DNA of 44,254 nt. Origin: an uncultured Prevotellaceae bacterium. Lineage in GTDB: Bacteria; Bacteroidota; Bacteroidia; Bacteroidales; UBA932. The notes under the pieces were generated by a model. The model made no database searches. It was not told the origin of the DNA and was given only the letters and a program-made list of their open reading frames with translations. The stretch covers positions 1-44,254 of the forward strand of contig OMVB01000101.1 in the NCBI GenBank assembly GCA_900314395.1. The letters are read 5' to 3'. Of the stretch, positions 15,722-25,127 are shown in pieces (positions within the stretch are counted from its first letter, which is position 1; every line of letters starts with the position of its first letter). A program made the translations under genes and the position numbers.

Positions 15722-17914
15722 GCCGTTGACGAGGGCTTCCTGGGGGGTGATGAAGCGCATTTTGCCGTCACCCTGCTTAGCCATCAGAATCATTCCTTTT
15801 GACTCTATACCGCGAATAGTGCGGGGCTTAAGGTTTGCCAGGATGCAAATCTGCTTGCCGAGCATATCCTCCGGGCTGTAATACTCTGCGATGCCGGAGA
15901 CGATGGTCCTCTGGTCGATTCCGGTATCGATGGTGAGCTTAAGCAGCTTGTCTGTCTTGGGAACGCGCTCAGCGGCAAGGACGGTGGCGGTACGGATGTC
16001 CATACGGCCGAAGTCGTCAAACTCCACCTCCGGTTTCTGGGGCTCTACATGCGCAGCGGCCTCTGCTGCGGCCTTGGCGGCGGCAGCGGCCGCATTGGCA
16101 GCCTTGATTGCTGCCAGCTTGGCCATCTGGGCCTCTACCACGGCGTCTTCTATTTTGGCGAACAGCAGGCCGTTCTCTCCCAGTTCATGGCCGGGGGTCA
16201 GGAGCTCGGCGGCGCCGAGGTCCTGCCAGGAGAGAGATTTCTCGACTTCGCTCGAAATGACAGAAGATGAATCTGAAATGACAGAAGATGTATGCAGGGC
16301 GCGGGCCTCGCCACTCTTGAAGAAGTTTACGGTAGGCTCGCCCTCGCCGGCACGGTGGTCGAATCCGGCGGCAACCTTCATTTTAAGGATTCCGCGCAGT
16401 TTCTCTGAAGAGAACGGCAGGAAAGGCTCGAAAGCAATAGCCAGGTCTGCGCAAATCTGCAGCGAAGTATAAAGAATGGACGCAGTACGGTCCATATCGG
16501 TCTTGGCAACCTTCCAAGGCTCGGTGTCAGAAATATATTTATTACCTATTCGGGCAATATTCATCGCCTCCTTCAAGGCCTCACGGAAGTGGAAGGTCTC
16601 TATATACTTTTCAAGAGCCTCCTTGCAAGGCAGGATATCGGCAAGTGCCTGGCGGTCAACATCTTCCGGCTTAAGATTCTGTGGAACTTTGCCGCCAAAA
16701 TACTTCTGCGTAAGCACAACGGCGCGGTTCACAAAGTTACCGAATATAGCAACCAGCTCCGAGTTGTTACGCTGCTGGAAATCCTTCCAGGTAAAGTCGT
16801 TATCCTTGGTCTCAGGAGCATTTGCGCACAGCACATAACGCAGCACATCCTCCTGGCCGGGGAAATCCTCCAGGTACTCATTCAGCCATACAGCCCAGTT
16901 GCGGGAAGTAGAGATCTTCTCACCCTCAAGATTCAGGAACTCGTTGGAAGGCACATTGTCCGGAAGAATATATCCGTCTCCGTAAGCCTTTAACATAGAA
17001 GGGAATACGATGCAGTGGAAGACAATATTATCCTTGCCGATAAAATGCACCAGACGGCTTTCGTCGCTCTTCCACCACTTCTTCCAGCTCTGCGGAAGAA
17101 GCTCCTGTGTATTGGAAACATAGCCGATAGGAGCGTCGAACCAGACATAGAGCACCTTGCCCTCTGCGCCCTCTACGGGAACAGGGACACCCCAGTCCAG
17201 GTCGCGGCTCACGGCGCGGGGCTGAAGCCCGCCGTCAAGCCAGCTCTTGCACTGGCCGTAAACATTTGATTTCCACTCCTTATGCTGTTCCAGAATCCAG
17301 TCGCGGAGCCAGGGCTCGTACTGGTCCAGGGGCAAGTACCAGTGCTTGGTCTTAACCTTTACTGGCGCACTGCCGCTGAGGGCGGACTTGGGGTCTATAA
17401 GTTCCTCCGGGCTAAGGGTGCTGCCGCACTTTTCGCACTGGTCCCCGTAAGCGTTGGTGTTTCCGCACTTGGGGCAGGTACCGGTAATGTAACGGTCTGC
17501 AAGGAACACCTTGGCCTCCGGGTCAAAGAACTGCTCGGACTCCTTGGTAATGAACTTGCCGTCGTCGTACAGCTTACGGAAGAACTCCGATGCATTCTTC
17601 TCGTGAACCTTTGAAGAGGTACGGGAATAAATGTCAAAATTGATTCCCAGGCCAAGGAAACTGTTCTTTATTATATTGTGGTACCTGTCCACGATATCCT
17701 GCGGGGTAACGCCTTCCTTGCGGGCCTTTATAGTGATAGGCACTCCATGCTCGTCGCTTCCGCAGACAAAGAGCACATCCTCGCCCTTCATCCTGAGGTA
17801 TCTTACATAGATGTCGGCAGGGACATATACACCTGCAAGATGTCCGATGTGAACCGGACCGTTAGCATACGGCAAAGCGCACGTTACCAGAGTTCTTTTG
17901 AATTTTTTATCCAT
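15707..17914 (-). CDS. metG: methionyl-tRNA synthetase with repeat-derived insertion
   Basis: MetRS charges tRNA-Met. The 735-residue product has the HIGH motif (HIGH in [10 protein letters not shown]), the zinc knuckle [17 protein letters not shown], the KMSKS equivalent KISTS, an anticodon-binding domain, an Ala-rich linker and a C-terminal Trbp111-type tRNA-binding domain ([12 protein letters not shown] onward). Residues about 542-560 (containing [19 protein letters not shown]) are encoded by the dispersed repeat at 16236-16290 and lie in the linker after the anticodon domain, before [11 protein letters not shown]. The frame is intact, so the enzyme is expected to work. It is the last gene of the operon, 27 bases after dnaG. 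Confidence 0.96.
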   Translation of the reverse strand: MDKKFKRTLVTCALPYANGPVHIGHLAGVYVPADIYVRYLRMKGEDVLFVCGSDEHGVPITIKARKEGVTPQDIVDRYHNIIKNSFLGLGINFDIYSRTSSKVHEKNASEFFRKLYDDGKFITKESEQFFDPEAKVFLADRYITGTCPKCGNTNAYGDQCEKCGSTLSPEELIDPKSALSGSAPVKVKTKHWYLPLDQYEPWLRDWILEQHKEWKSNVYGQCKSWLDGGLQPRAVSRDLDWGVPVPVEGAEGKVLYVWFDAPIGYVSNTQELLPQSWKKWWKSDESRLVHFIGKDNIVFHCIVFPSMLKAYGDGYILPDNVPSNEFLNLEGEKISTSRNWAVWLNEYLEDFPGQEDVLRYVLCANAPETKDNDFTWKDFQQRNNSELVAIFGNFVNRAVVLTQKYFGGKVPQNLKPEDVDRQALADILPCKEALEKYIETFHFREALKEAMNIARIGNKYISDTEPWKVAKTDMDRTASILYTSLQICADLAIAFEPFLPFSSEKLRGILKMKVAAGFDHRAGEGEPTVNFFKSGEARALHTSSVISDSSSVISSEVEKSLSWQDLGAAELLTPGHELGENGLLFAKIEDAVVEAQMAKLAAIKAANAAAAAAKAAAEAAAHVEPQKPEVEFDDFGRMDIRTATVLAAERVPKTDKLLKLTIDTGIDQRTIVSGIAEYYSPEDMLGKQICILANLKPRTIRGIESKGMILMAKQGDGKMRFITPQEALVNGSQIG
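16236..16290. repeat. dispersed palindromic repeat, copy 2, inside metG
   Basis: The 28-bp core at 16236-16263 is identical to the one at 32334-32361 and contains the palindrome TCGA-CTTCGC-TCGA. Its right end plus flank, GAAATGACAGAAGATG, occurs at 16254-16269 and again at 16275-16290, a 21-bp period. The insertion adds whole codons to metG on the other strand. Confidence 0.85.
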
Positions 17915-17941
17915 ACAACCAATTCTTTTCCGGGCCGATGC

Positions 17942-19954
17942 TTACATCACCCTGCCCAATTTTTCTTCCAGCTTCTTCCGAAGCCCGATGTATTCCTGAA
18001 CCTGCCCCAGTATCTGAAGGGTTTCATCCTCTGCGGCGGTCTTTAATTTCCTGTTCAAATTCTTGATTTCCAGGTCGATGCGTTTAAGCTGATAAACCTG
18101 GATAGCCCTTGGCACATATGTAACCAGCATAGTGGAAGGAGCCGTCATCGCAGCCTCGAAGCTGCGCACGGAAAGCCTGTGCTTTTCGTTGATGATATCG
18201 GCCACAAGGTCTGCCGACGCGCGGTCCGGGCCGTTAAGCATGATGCGGATGATTTCCTGCTGGGAATAGTCATCATCGGCATCGTATAAATCAAAATAAG
18301 CGTCGTAAAGTTTTCGATAGGCAGTGTTCTCCATGGAGAAGTCATCGGCCTCAAGGCAACCGCGGATAAAGTCCGCAACGGTGTACTGCCCGTCCGGGGA
18401 ATAGAAGTCGGAGTCTGACTCAAACTCCAGCAAAGAGCGGCCGCTGCGAAGAATGAAGCTCATCAAATCGCCCTCTGAAGGTGCCAGGGACGGGTATTCA
18501 AAGTCGCTTGCCACCGGGCGGGTCTCCTCTTCCAGGGGCACCGGGGCATCTTCATACTCCGGCGGCGGAACATCCTGCGAGCCTGCGATATCGGCTGCCA
18601 GCGAACCGGCACGGCTGCGCTCCCGCTCTGCCGCCTTCCGGTCTTCCTCTATCATTTTCTCCCGCGTACGGCGGATACGGCTGAAGAGGATTCCGGAGTC
18701 GATGTCAAACTTGTCTGCACTGGCCTGGGCGTAAACGGAGCGCTTTACAGCATCCGGAATCAGGGCGATGGTGTCCGCTATATCATTGATAAGGTTTGCC
18801 TTCTTAAGGGGGTCTCCACCGGCCTCTCCAAGCAGCAGGTCCGTCTTGAACTCTATGAAATCCTGCTCGTTGGCTGCGATAAAGTCCTGAACCTCTTCCA
18901 GGCTGTGTTTGCGGCTGTAAGAATCCGGGTCGTCACCGTCCGGGAGAAGCACAACTTTTACGTTAAGCCCTTCCTTGAGCACCAGGCCGATGCCCCTTAT
19001 TGCCGCCTTTATGCCGGCGGAATCACCGTCGTACATTATGGTCACGTTCTCCGTGAACTTCTTGATGAGGCGGATTTGGGGAACGGTAAGCGAAGTGCCG
19101 CTGGAAGCCACTACGTTAAGGATGCCCAGCTGGTGCATGCTCAGTACATCCAGGTAACCCTCTACAAGATAGCATTTGTCGCTTCGGGACATTTCTCCCT
19201 TGGCGAACCATATTCCGTAAAGGGAGCGGCTCTTGTCGTAAATCTCTGTCTCTGGGGAATTTACGTATTTGGCGACGGTTTTGTCGCTGCGCAGCGTCCT
19301 GCCGCCGAAGGCGATGACGCGCCCGCTGACGGAATGCACCGGGAACATCACCCTGTCAAAGAAGCGGTCCGCCAGATGGCCGTCGTCGTACTTGATGACA
19401 AGGCCGGCGTCTACCAGATATTCTTCCTTGTAACCCTTGGCCAGGGCTTCCGTACAAAGGGCCCTCCGGTCCTTGGGAGCCCAGCCCAGGCCGTATTTGC
19501 GGATGGTTTCATCTTCCAGTCCGCGGCTTCTGAAGTATGCCCTGCCGATGCTGCGGCCCTCCTCCGTATCCAGGCTGGATACAAAGAACTTATGGGCGAA
19601 CTCCGACACCAGCAGCAGGCTCTCTGAGCGCTGCCTTTTTTCTATTTCCTCTGCCGATTCCTCCTTTTCCACGACCGGAATGCCGTATTTGCGGGCCAGG
19701 TACTTGAGGGCCTCCACATAGGACAGGCTCTCGTGCTCCATTACAAAGCCCACGGCTGTACCGCTCTTTCCGCAGCCGAAACATTTGTAAATGCCTTTTG
19801 ACGGAGAGACGTAAAAAGAAGGGGTTTTCTCATTGTGGAACGGACAACAGGCAACAAAATTGGCGCCGCGCCTCTTTAGGGAAACGAAGTCCGAGACTAC
19901 TTCCACTATCTGCGCGGCATCCAATATTTTTGTTACTGTGTCCTGGGGAATCAT
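17942..19954 (-). CDS. dnaG: DNA primase
   Basis: DnaG makes RNA primers at the replication fork. The 670-residue product begins with a CHC2 zinc domain (CPFHNEKTPSF...YKCFGCGKSG), followed by the RNA-polymerase-like catalytic core with the TOPRIM motif VEGYLDVLS and DGDSAG, and a C-terminal helical region that binds helicase. The length is normal. Its ATG lies 6 bases after the DUF308 gene stop, placing it fourth in a five-gene unit. Confidence 0.96.
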   Translation of the reverse strand: MIPQDTVTKILDAAQIVEVVSDFVSLKRRGANFVACCPFHNEKTPSFYVSPSKGIYKCFGCGKSGTAVGFVMEHESLSYVEALKYLARKYGIPVVEKEESAEEIEKRQRSESLLLVSEFAHKFFVSSLDTEEGRSIGRAYFRSRGLEDETIRKYGLGWAPKDRRALCTEALAKGYKEEYLVDAGLVIKYDDGHLADRFFDRVMFPVHSVSGRVIAFGGRTLRSDKTVAKYVNSPETEIYDKSRSLYGIWFAKGEMSRSDKCYLVEGYLDVLSMHQLGILNVVASSGTSLTVPQIRLIKKFTENVTIMYDGDSAGIKAAIRGIGLVLKEGLNVKVVLLPDGDDPDSYSRKHSLEEVQDFIAANEQDFIEFKTDLLLGEAGGDPLKKANLINDIADTIALIPDAVKRSVYAQASADKFDIDSGILFSRIRRTREKMIEEDRKAAERERSRAGSLAADIAGSQDVPPPEYEDAPVPLEEETRPVASDFEYPSLAPSEGDLMSFILRSGRSLLEFESDSDFYSPDGQYTVADFIRGCLEADDFSMENTAYRKLYDAYFDLYDADDDYSQQEIIRIMLNGPDRASADLVADIINEKHRLSVRSFEAAMTAPSTMLVTYVPRAIQVYQLKRIDLEIKNLNRKLKTAAEDETLQILGQVQEYIGLRKKLEEKLGRVM

Positions 19955-19960
19955 CGGCCT

Positions 19961-20620
19961 TTACTGGTCATCGACCTCTACATAATCGGCATCCTTCACA
20001 TTGCCGTAAAGACTGCCCTTCGATGCGGGTTCAACAGGCTTTGCAGGCGCCTGTGCATCTTCCGGGAAACGGATCTCATATTCTTCCCTGGCCTTGTTGA
20101 CCTGAACCATGGAGAAGAGCTCCGACAGGCCGTAATATACCAGCAGGATGCCGGCAATCACGCTCATCACGGTGGAAGTGAACGGGCTGATAAGAATTAT
20201 GATACCGCCGATGATGGCAACAACGCTGAATGCAAGGCCGGCATAGCCAAGGCCAAGGAAGTTCATTGCGCCACCCAGGACAACAACCTGCAACAGGCCG
20301 AAGCAAATGAGCACAATACCCACAATCGTGACGATGATTCCGGCTATGAGTCCCGGCCAGATAAGCAGCACAAGGCCGAGCACTGCCACTGCTATTGCAT
20401 TGACAAGTATCAGTGAATAATGGCTGGACTTCATTTTGGAACGGTTCGCGAATGCATACGCAAGGGCGATGATTCCCGCTCCGAAGAGCACGGATGCGAT
20501 AATCCTTACCAACAAAGGAGAGCCGTCATTGGGAAGTGCAATCAGGACAATACCTACGCCGATGGCTGCCAGAGCCCTCAGTATAGTGGTGATTTTGCTT
20601 TTGTATCCGAGTAGTATCAT
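19961..20620 (-). CDS. DUF308 / HdeD-like membrane protein
   Basis: The 219-residue protein has about six hydrophobic helices with glycine-rich short-repeat character (for example GIVLIALPNDGSPLLVRI and LVLLIWPGLIAGIIVTIVG), as in the HdeD/DUF308 family of inner-membrane proteins. The role is unknown; E. coli HdeD is acid-stress related. A soluble tail rich in Glu, Pro and Lys ends in ADYVEVDDQ. It lies between the DUF3127 gene (16 bases upstream) and dnaG (6 bases downstream) in the same operon, with no obvious functional link. Confidence 0.85.
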   Translation of the reverse strand: MILLGYKSKITTILRALAAIGVGIVLIALPNDGSPLLVRIIASVLFGAGIIALAYAFANRSKMKSSHYSLILVNAIAVAVLGLVLLIWPGLIAGIIVTIVGIVLICFGLLQVVVLGGAMNFLGLGYAGLAFSVVAIIGGIIILISPFTSTVMSVIAGILLVYYGLSELFSMVQVNKAREEYEIRFPEDAQAPAKPVEPASKGSLYGNVKDADYVEVDDQ

Positions 20621-20636
20621 AACTGTTTGTATTTAA

Positions 20637-21005
20637 TTAGAACGGTAGGTCTTCGCCAAAGTCGGCTGCGGGGATGTCCTCCGCTGACGGAGGTGGAGGT
20701 ACAGGCGCCGATGCTGCCGATGCCGCACTGCTGAGTCTCCAGGCACGCAGGTCTGTGTACCACTTGCCGTTGTACTCGCGGCTTACCGGGTTGAAGGACA
20801 CCTTCACGGTGTCCCCCACCTGGTATTTTTCAAGTTCCTTCACGCGGTCTGCGCCCCAGAGGCTGAAGCAGACCGTAGAAGGGAAATTCCCGTCCTGGAC
20901 TTCCAGAAGGAAATCCTGGCGGGCCCAGTCGCCTTTGGACGAGCGGCCTGACTGTACAGCCAGTTTGCCCGTGAGGCGGCCTTCTATTTCAAATCCCGAT
21001 GCCAT
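20637..21005 (-). CDS. DUF3127 OB-fold protein with an SSB-like acidic tail
   Basis: The 122-residue protein has an N-terminal DUF3127 domain (residues about 1-92), predicted to be an OB-fold, with GRLTGKLAVQSGRSSKGDW and VGDTVKVSFNPVSREYNGKWYTDLRAW. A short Ala/Pro linker leads to the C-terminal tail ADFGEDLPF, which resembles the DDDIPF tail through which single-stranded DNA-binding proteins recruit partners. Its ATG overlaps the FKBP stop in the form TAATG. It is three genes upstream of dnaG in the same operon. Confidence 0.88.
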   Translation of the reverse strand: MASGFEIEGRLTGKLAVQSGRSSKGDWARQDFLLEVQDGNFPSTVCFSLWGADRVKELEKYQVGDTVKVSFNPVSREYNGKWYTDLRAWRLSSAASAASAPVPPPPSAEDIPAADFGEDLPF

Positions 21006-21820
21006 TAGAGCTCCTCCGGAGTTTCTTCTTTAGCGGGCTCAATGTAAGGCTTAACGGAAAGTACGTCCATGTCGAAGACAAGGGTGGAGTTAGGCTCGAT
21101 GCCCTGGCGGCCCTGCTCTCCGTATGCAAGTTTTGCAGGAACTACGATAGTGATTGAACCGCCTTCACCGATAAGAGGAAGAGCCTCGATCCAGCCCTGG
21201 ATAAGGCCACGGTCTGCGAGAACGGCCTTGAGCGGTCCGCGCTCGGGAGTGCTCTGGTCAAATACGTTGCCGTTGATAAAAGTGCCTTTGTAGTTAACCT
21301 CAAGAGAGTCAGTAAGGATAATCTTGCGCTCTGAACCGGGGTTGTTGATCTTGTAAACAAGGCCGCTCTCGGTCTGGGTGAAACCTTTCTTCAGGCACTT
21401 TTCGATGTACTTCTGGCCATCCTCGAGATTCTTGGCCTTTACGTACTCGAAGCGCTTTCCAAGATAGTCGTTGAACAGCCTGTCAAGCTCCTTGGGAGAA
21501 ATCTTGAATTCTGCGTCGAACTCAGGGCTTCCGGGGGTGTTCTTTGCTTTGAGAACGTCCTGGATACCGGCCTTGATTTTTCCGAAATTAAGGTCGTCAC
21601 CGAAGTTGTAACCCTTGATATAGCCACCGAAAACGTAGCCGATAAGGTAACTTACGGAGTCTTTCTGGGCCTTTGAAGGAAGAAGCTCGGAGGCCTTCTT
21701 TACAACAACCTTCTTTACGCCTGTTGAATCTGCACCGTCCTGGACGCTGCCGCCTTTGGGACCGCAGGCTGCCACTGCTACGAGGGCAGCTGCCACTGCA
21801 AGGAATTTCATTGTTTTCAT
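21005..21820 (-). CDS. FKBP-type peptidyl-prolyl isomerase lipoprotein
   Basis: The start is set at ATG 21820 (MKTMKFLAVAAALVAVAAC) because a lipoprotein signal with lipobox AVAAC begins there; the frame is open further upstream but has no signal sequence. The 271-residue product has an N-terminal helical segment (FKBP_N) and an FKBP domain with VNYKGTFINGNVFDQS, GLIQGWIEALPLIGEGG, and IVVPAKLAYGEQG. It should be an outer or inner membrane-anchored periplasmic folding catalyst. It is the first gene of the FKBP-DUF3127-DUF308-dnaG-metG operon. Confidence 0.92.
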   Translation of the reverse strand: MKTMKFLAVAAALVAVAACGPKGGSVQDGADSTGVKKVVVKKASELLPSKAQKDSVSYLIGYVFGGYIKGYNFGDDLNFGKIKAGIQDVLKAKNTPGSPEFDAEFKISPKELDRLFNDYLGKRFEYVKAKNLEDGQKYIEKCLKKGFTQTESGLVYKINNPGSERKIILTDSLEVNYKGTFINGNVFDQSTPERGPLKAVLADRGLIQGWIEALPLIGEGGSITIVVPAKLAYGEQGRQGIEPNSTLVFDMDVLSVKPYIEPAKEETPEEL

Positions 21821-21874
21821 AATCTTTCTTTTTTTATTTGTTTTTCTACTTTTTAGCCAAAGTCTATAATCGTA

Positions 21875-21906
21875 CAAAGATGACAATTTTTTCTCAGAAT
21901 AGCCAA
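21875..21906 (-). promoter_or_regulatory. candidate promoter of the FKBP-dnaG-metG operon
   Basis: On the minus strand, TTG (21906-21904) and CATCTTTG (21882-21875) are 21 bp apart; the -7 box matches TAnnTTTG at all but its first base. It lies 54 bases before the FKBP ATG. Confidence 0.5.
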
Positions 21907-22016
21907 TATTTGCCATGGCAAAATGAAAAATCGGCAATTTGACCGGGTTTTTGTTCAATTTGTATTGCCGCAAAGAAAAAAATTCGTATATTGTAACACA
22001 AAACCAGTTTTTCACT

Positions 22017-24230
22017 ATGAACGAAAACCAATCGCTCAGTGCCTTCATGAAGGAATTCTTCGGTTACGATACCTTCAAAGGAGACCAGGAACAAATTATA
22101 CGGCATGTTATCTCGGGGGGCAACGCCTTCGTCCTGATGCCTACCGGCGGGGGCAAGTCGCTTTGCTACCAGCTGCCTGCCCTGGTCCTTGACGGCACCG
22201 CCATAGTGATTTCCCCGCTGATTGCACTGATGAAAAACCAGGTGGATGCAATCAGGGGTTTTGTAGCCGGGAACGAGGGCATAGCCCACTTCCTGAATTC
22301 CTCCCTGAACAAGGCCCAGATAGCCGCAGTGCGGGAAGACCTTCTCAATGGACGCACAAAACTGCTGTATGTAGCCCCGGAATCCCTCACCAAGGAAGAA
22401 AACATCGCCCTGCTTAAAGAGCTCAAAATCTCTTTCTACGCAGTAGATGAGGCTCACTGTATCTCTGAATGGGGCCACGACTTCCGCCCGGAATACAGGC
22501 GCATCAGGGCAATCGTAGACGAGATTCATCCAGCCCCTATCATCGCCCTTACAGCAACAGCAACGCCAAAGGTTCAAAGCGATATCCTTAAGAATCTGGG
22601 CATCCCGGACGCAAAAGTCTTCAAGTCTTCGTTCAACCGCCCCAACCTTTATTATGAAGTAAGGGACAAGGTAGAGCCGGAAAAGGATATTATCCGCTAT
22701 ATAAAGCAGAACCCGGGAAAGTCCGGAATCATCTACTGCCTGAGCCGTAAAAAGGTAGAGGAACTGGCCCAGCTGCTGGTAATCAACGGAATAACGGCAC
22801 TTCCCTATCACGCCGGCCTGGACGCCAAGATCCGCACAGAAAACCAGGACGCCTTCCTTATGGAGGAAGTAAGCGTAATTGTGGCAACCATCGCCTTTGG
22901 AATGGGTATCGACAAACCGGATGTCAGATTTGTGATTCATTACGATATTCCCAAGAGCATAGAGGGCTATTACCAGGAAACGGGACGCGCCGGGCGCGAC
23001 GGACTTGAAGGCCGGTGCATAACATATTACAGCTACAAGGATATCCGCAAGCTGGAAAAATTCATGCAGGGAAAGCCTGTGTCAGAACAGGAAATCGGCC
23101 GTCAGCTGCTAATGGAAACGGTGGCCTACGCAGAGTCCGGGGAATGCCGCAGGAAGCTGCTGCTCAATTACTTCGGAGAGGATTATCCGGAGGACAACTG
23201 CCACAACTGCGACAACTGCGTGAATCCCAAGCCGCGCTTTGACGGGCGCGCAGACATGCAACTTGTCATAGAGCTTGTACAAGCCCTGCCGGAGCACTTC
23301 AAGCTGGAGCATCTGGCAAGCATCCTGGCAGGCAATTCCAACGCCCTTATAAAGTCTTACAAGCACGACAAACTCAAGTTCTTCGGCGCAGGCAAAGAGC
23401 ATGGGGAAAAATTCTGGTGCATGGTGATTCACCAGGGCATGATTCTTCACCTGCTAAGGAAAGATATTGAAAGCTACGGACTAATCTACGTGACCGATGC
23501 CGGCGTGGAATTCCTGGAGAAGCCCTGGACCATCATGCTCACAGAGGACCGCGTATTCTCCGAGGGCACCGGGACGGACGACGAAGACGACGAAGAAGCA
23601 GCTGCAGCAAACGCTGCGATGCGCGGCGGCGGAGGCGGAGACCCCGTCCTGTTGTCCATGCTCAAGGACCTTCGCAAGGACATGGCCCGCAAACTTAAGC
23701 TCCAGCCGTGGGTAATCTTTACAGACCCGTCCCTGGAGGACATGTCGCTTACATATCCGGTTACCATAGACGAGCTGAAGAACTGCCAGGGCGTAGGAGA
23801 AGGCAAGGCGCGCAAATTCGGGGAGGAATTCATGTCCCTGATCCGCAAGTACGTAGAGGAAAACGACATCAGCCGCCCGGACGACTTCGTGGTCAAGAGC
23901 ATGGCCAGCAAGTCAGAGGGCAAGATTTACATTATCCAATGTATAGACCGCCGGATGGACCTTGAGGACATCGCGGAGGCCCGCGGGCTGGAGTTCGACG
24001 AGCTCCTGACAGAGATAGAGAACATTGTAGAGTACGGCACCAAGCTGAATCTTGACTATTACATCAAGGCCAATATAGACGAAGATGTAATAGAAGAGAT
24101 CTATACTTACTTCAAGGAAGAAGCGGAATCTGACTCAATAGAGGAGGCCATCAAGGCCTTAGGCTCTGACTATGAGGAGTTTGAGGTCCGTTTGGTTCGC
24201 CTTAAATTCCTCTGCGAAGTCGCCAACTAA
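22017..24230 (+). CDS. recQ: ATP-dependent DNA helicase RecQ
   Basis: RecQ is a 3'-5' helicase of recombination and fork repair. The start at ATG 22017 (MNENQSLSAFMKEFFGY) is chosen over an upstream in-frame ATG because family alignment begins here; the product is 737 residues. It has Walker A TGGGKS, DEAH box VDEAHCISEWGHDFR, the ATPase arginine-rich motif QETGRAGRDG, a four-cysteine zinc site (CRRK...CHNCDNC), a winged-helix RQC region, an HRDC domain, and an extra C-terminal helix-turn-helix region common in Bacteroidota RecQ. An acidic loop (DDEDDEEAAAANAA) with a Gly run precedes HRDC. It is convergent with miaA, 18 bases apart. Confidence 0.95.
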   Translation: MNENQSLSAFMKEFFGYDTFKGDQEQIIRHVISGGNAFVLMPTGGGKSLCYQLPALVLDGTAIVISPLIALMKNQVDAIRGFVAGNEGIAHFLNSSLNKAQIAAVREDLLNGRTKLLYVAPESLTKEENIALLKELKISFYAVDEAHCISEWGHDFRPEYRRIRAIVDEIHPAPIIALTATATPKVQSDILKNLGIPDAKVFKSSFNRPNLYYEVRDKVEPEKDIIRYIKQNPGKSGIIYCLSRKKVEELAQLLVINGITALPYHAGLDAKIRTENQDAFLMEEVSVIVATIAFGMGIDKPDVRFVIHYDIPKSIEGYYQETGRAGRDGLEGRCITYYSYKDIRKLEKFMQGKPVSEQEIGRQLLMETVAYAESGECRRKLLLNYFGEDYPEDNCHNCDNCVNPKPRFDGRADMQLVIELVQALPEHFKLEHLASILAGNSNALIKSYKHDKLKFFGAGKEHGEKFWCMVIHQGMILHLLRKDIESYGLIYVTDAGVEFLEKPWTIMLTEDRVFSEGTGTDDEDDEEAAAANAAMRGGGGGDPVLLSMLKDLRKDMARKLKLQPWVIFTDPSLEDMSLTYPVTIDELKNCQGVGEGKARKFGEEFMSLIRKYVEENDISRPDDFVVKSMASKSEGKIYIIQCIDRRMDLEDIAEARGLEFDELLTEIENIVEYGTKLNLDYYIKANIDEDVIEEIYTYFKEEAESDSIEEAIKALGSDYEEFEVRLVRLKFLCEVAN

Positions 24231-24248
24231 TTTTGATAATCCATATTC

Positions 24249-25109
24249 CTATAGATTAACGAACAATACTTCCGGGTCACGACGCCACCAGGTGAGCTGC
24301 TTTTTGGCATATCGCCTGGTGTTTGTTTTTATCTTTTCCGATGCTTCCGGGAGCGTGCATTTACCATCCAGATAGTCGAAGATTTCTGAATAGCCTACAG
24401 TCCTTAGAGCCGGAAGGTTCCTGTAAGGCAGCAGCGAGCGCACCTCGTCCACCAGGCCATCGGCAAACATCGCATCCACGCGGCGCGAAATCCGCTCCGC
24501 CATCTCCTCCCGCGGGCGCACAAGGCAAATCTTCTCAATCTGGAAATCCCGCACCTTGGGCTCCGTCTGCTTATAAGAAGAAAACTTCCTGCCAGACAAA
24601 AGGCACACCTCAACGGCCCTCACAACCCGCTGCGGATTGGTAATGTCAATGGAGCTGTACGCCTCCGGGTCCAGGCGCTTCAAATCCATCCTGAGCGACT
24701 CCAGGCCCTCTTTTTCCAGGCGGGCAGTCAGCTGCTCCCTCAGCTGGGGGTCTGCCTTTGGCACATCCGGCAGGCCGCTGCAAAGAGCCTCGACAAAGAA
24801 GCCGGAGCCGCCGCTTGCAACAAGGACCTCATGACCATCGGCAAACAGCTTTTCAATAAGCGCAAGCGCCTCAAGCTCGTAATCGCCGGCAGTATATGGC
24901 TGATGGATGCTGTGATCCTGAATGAAGTAATGCTTCACCGCGGCCAGTTCCTCCTTGGAAGGGACGGCGGTGCCAATCGTCAGCTCTTTATAGATCTGAC
25001 GCGAATCGCAGGATATTATCGGGGAACCGTATTTTTGTGCAAGGCCGATGCTCCAGGCGGTTTTGCCTACAGCTGTTGGTCCGGAGACTATTATCAGTTT
25101 GCGGCCCAT
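24249..25109 (-). CDS. miaA: tRNA dimethylallyltransferase MiaA
   Basis: MiaA transfers a dimethylallyl group to N6 of A37 in tRNAs that read codons starting with U. The 286-residue protein has the P-loop GPTAVGKTAWS (8-18), SCDSRQIYKEL, ASGGSGFFVEAL and NPQRVVRAVEVCLLSG. The end is AKKQLTWWRRDPEVLF. Length is slightly below the usual 300 to 310 residues but all motifs are present. It follows the pRiA4b-type gene by 18 bases and converges on recQ. It consumes DMAPP, the product of IspH. Confidence 0.95.
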   Translation of the reverse strand: MGRKLIIVSGPTAVGKTAWSIGLAQKYGSPIISCDSRQIYKELTIGTAVPSKEELAAVKHYFIQDHSIHQPYTAGDYELEALALIEKLFADGHEVLVASGGSGFFVEALCSGLPDVPKADPQLREQLTARLEKEGLESLRMDLKRLDPEAYSSIDITNPQRVVRAVEVCLLSGRKFSSYKQTEPKVRDFQIEKICLVRPREEMAERISRRVDAMFADGLVDEVRSLLPYRNLPALRTVGYSEIFDYLDGKCTLPEASEKIKTNTRRYAKKQLTWWRRDPEVLFVNL

Positions 25110-25127
25110 ACGGCGGTGTGTGAGGGA

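Noticed and set aside
18905-19627. 240-codon frame opposite dnaG
   Set aside because: Fully antisense to dnaG; no family features or promoter.
21939-22016. Longer start for recQ
   Set aside because: The added residues (MTGFLFNLYCRKEK...) do not fit the family and the region is AT-rich.
21894-22940. 348-codon frame opposite recQ
   Set aside because: Antisense to the helicase core of recQ; the peptide has no domain.
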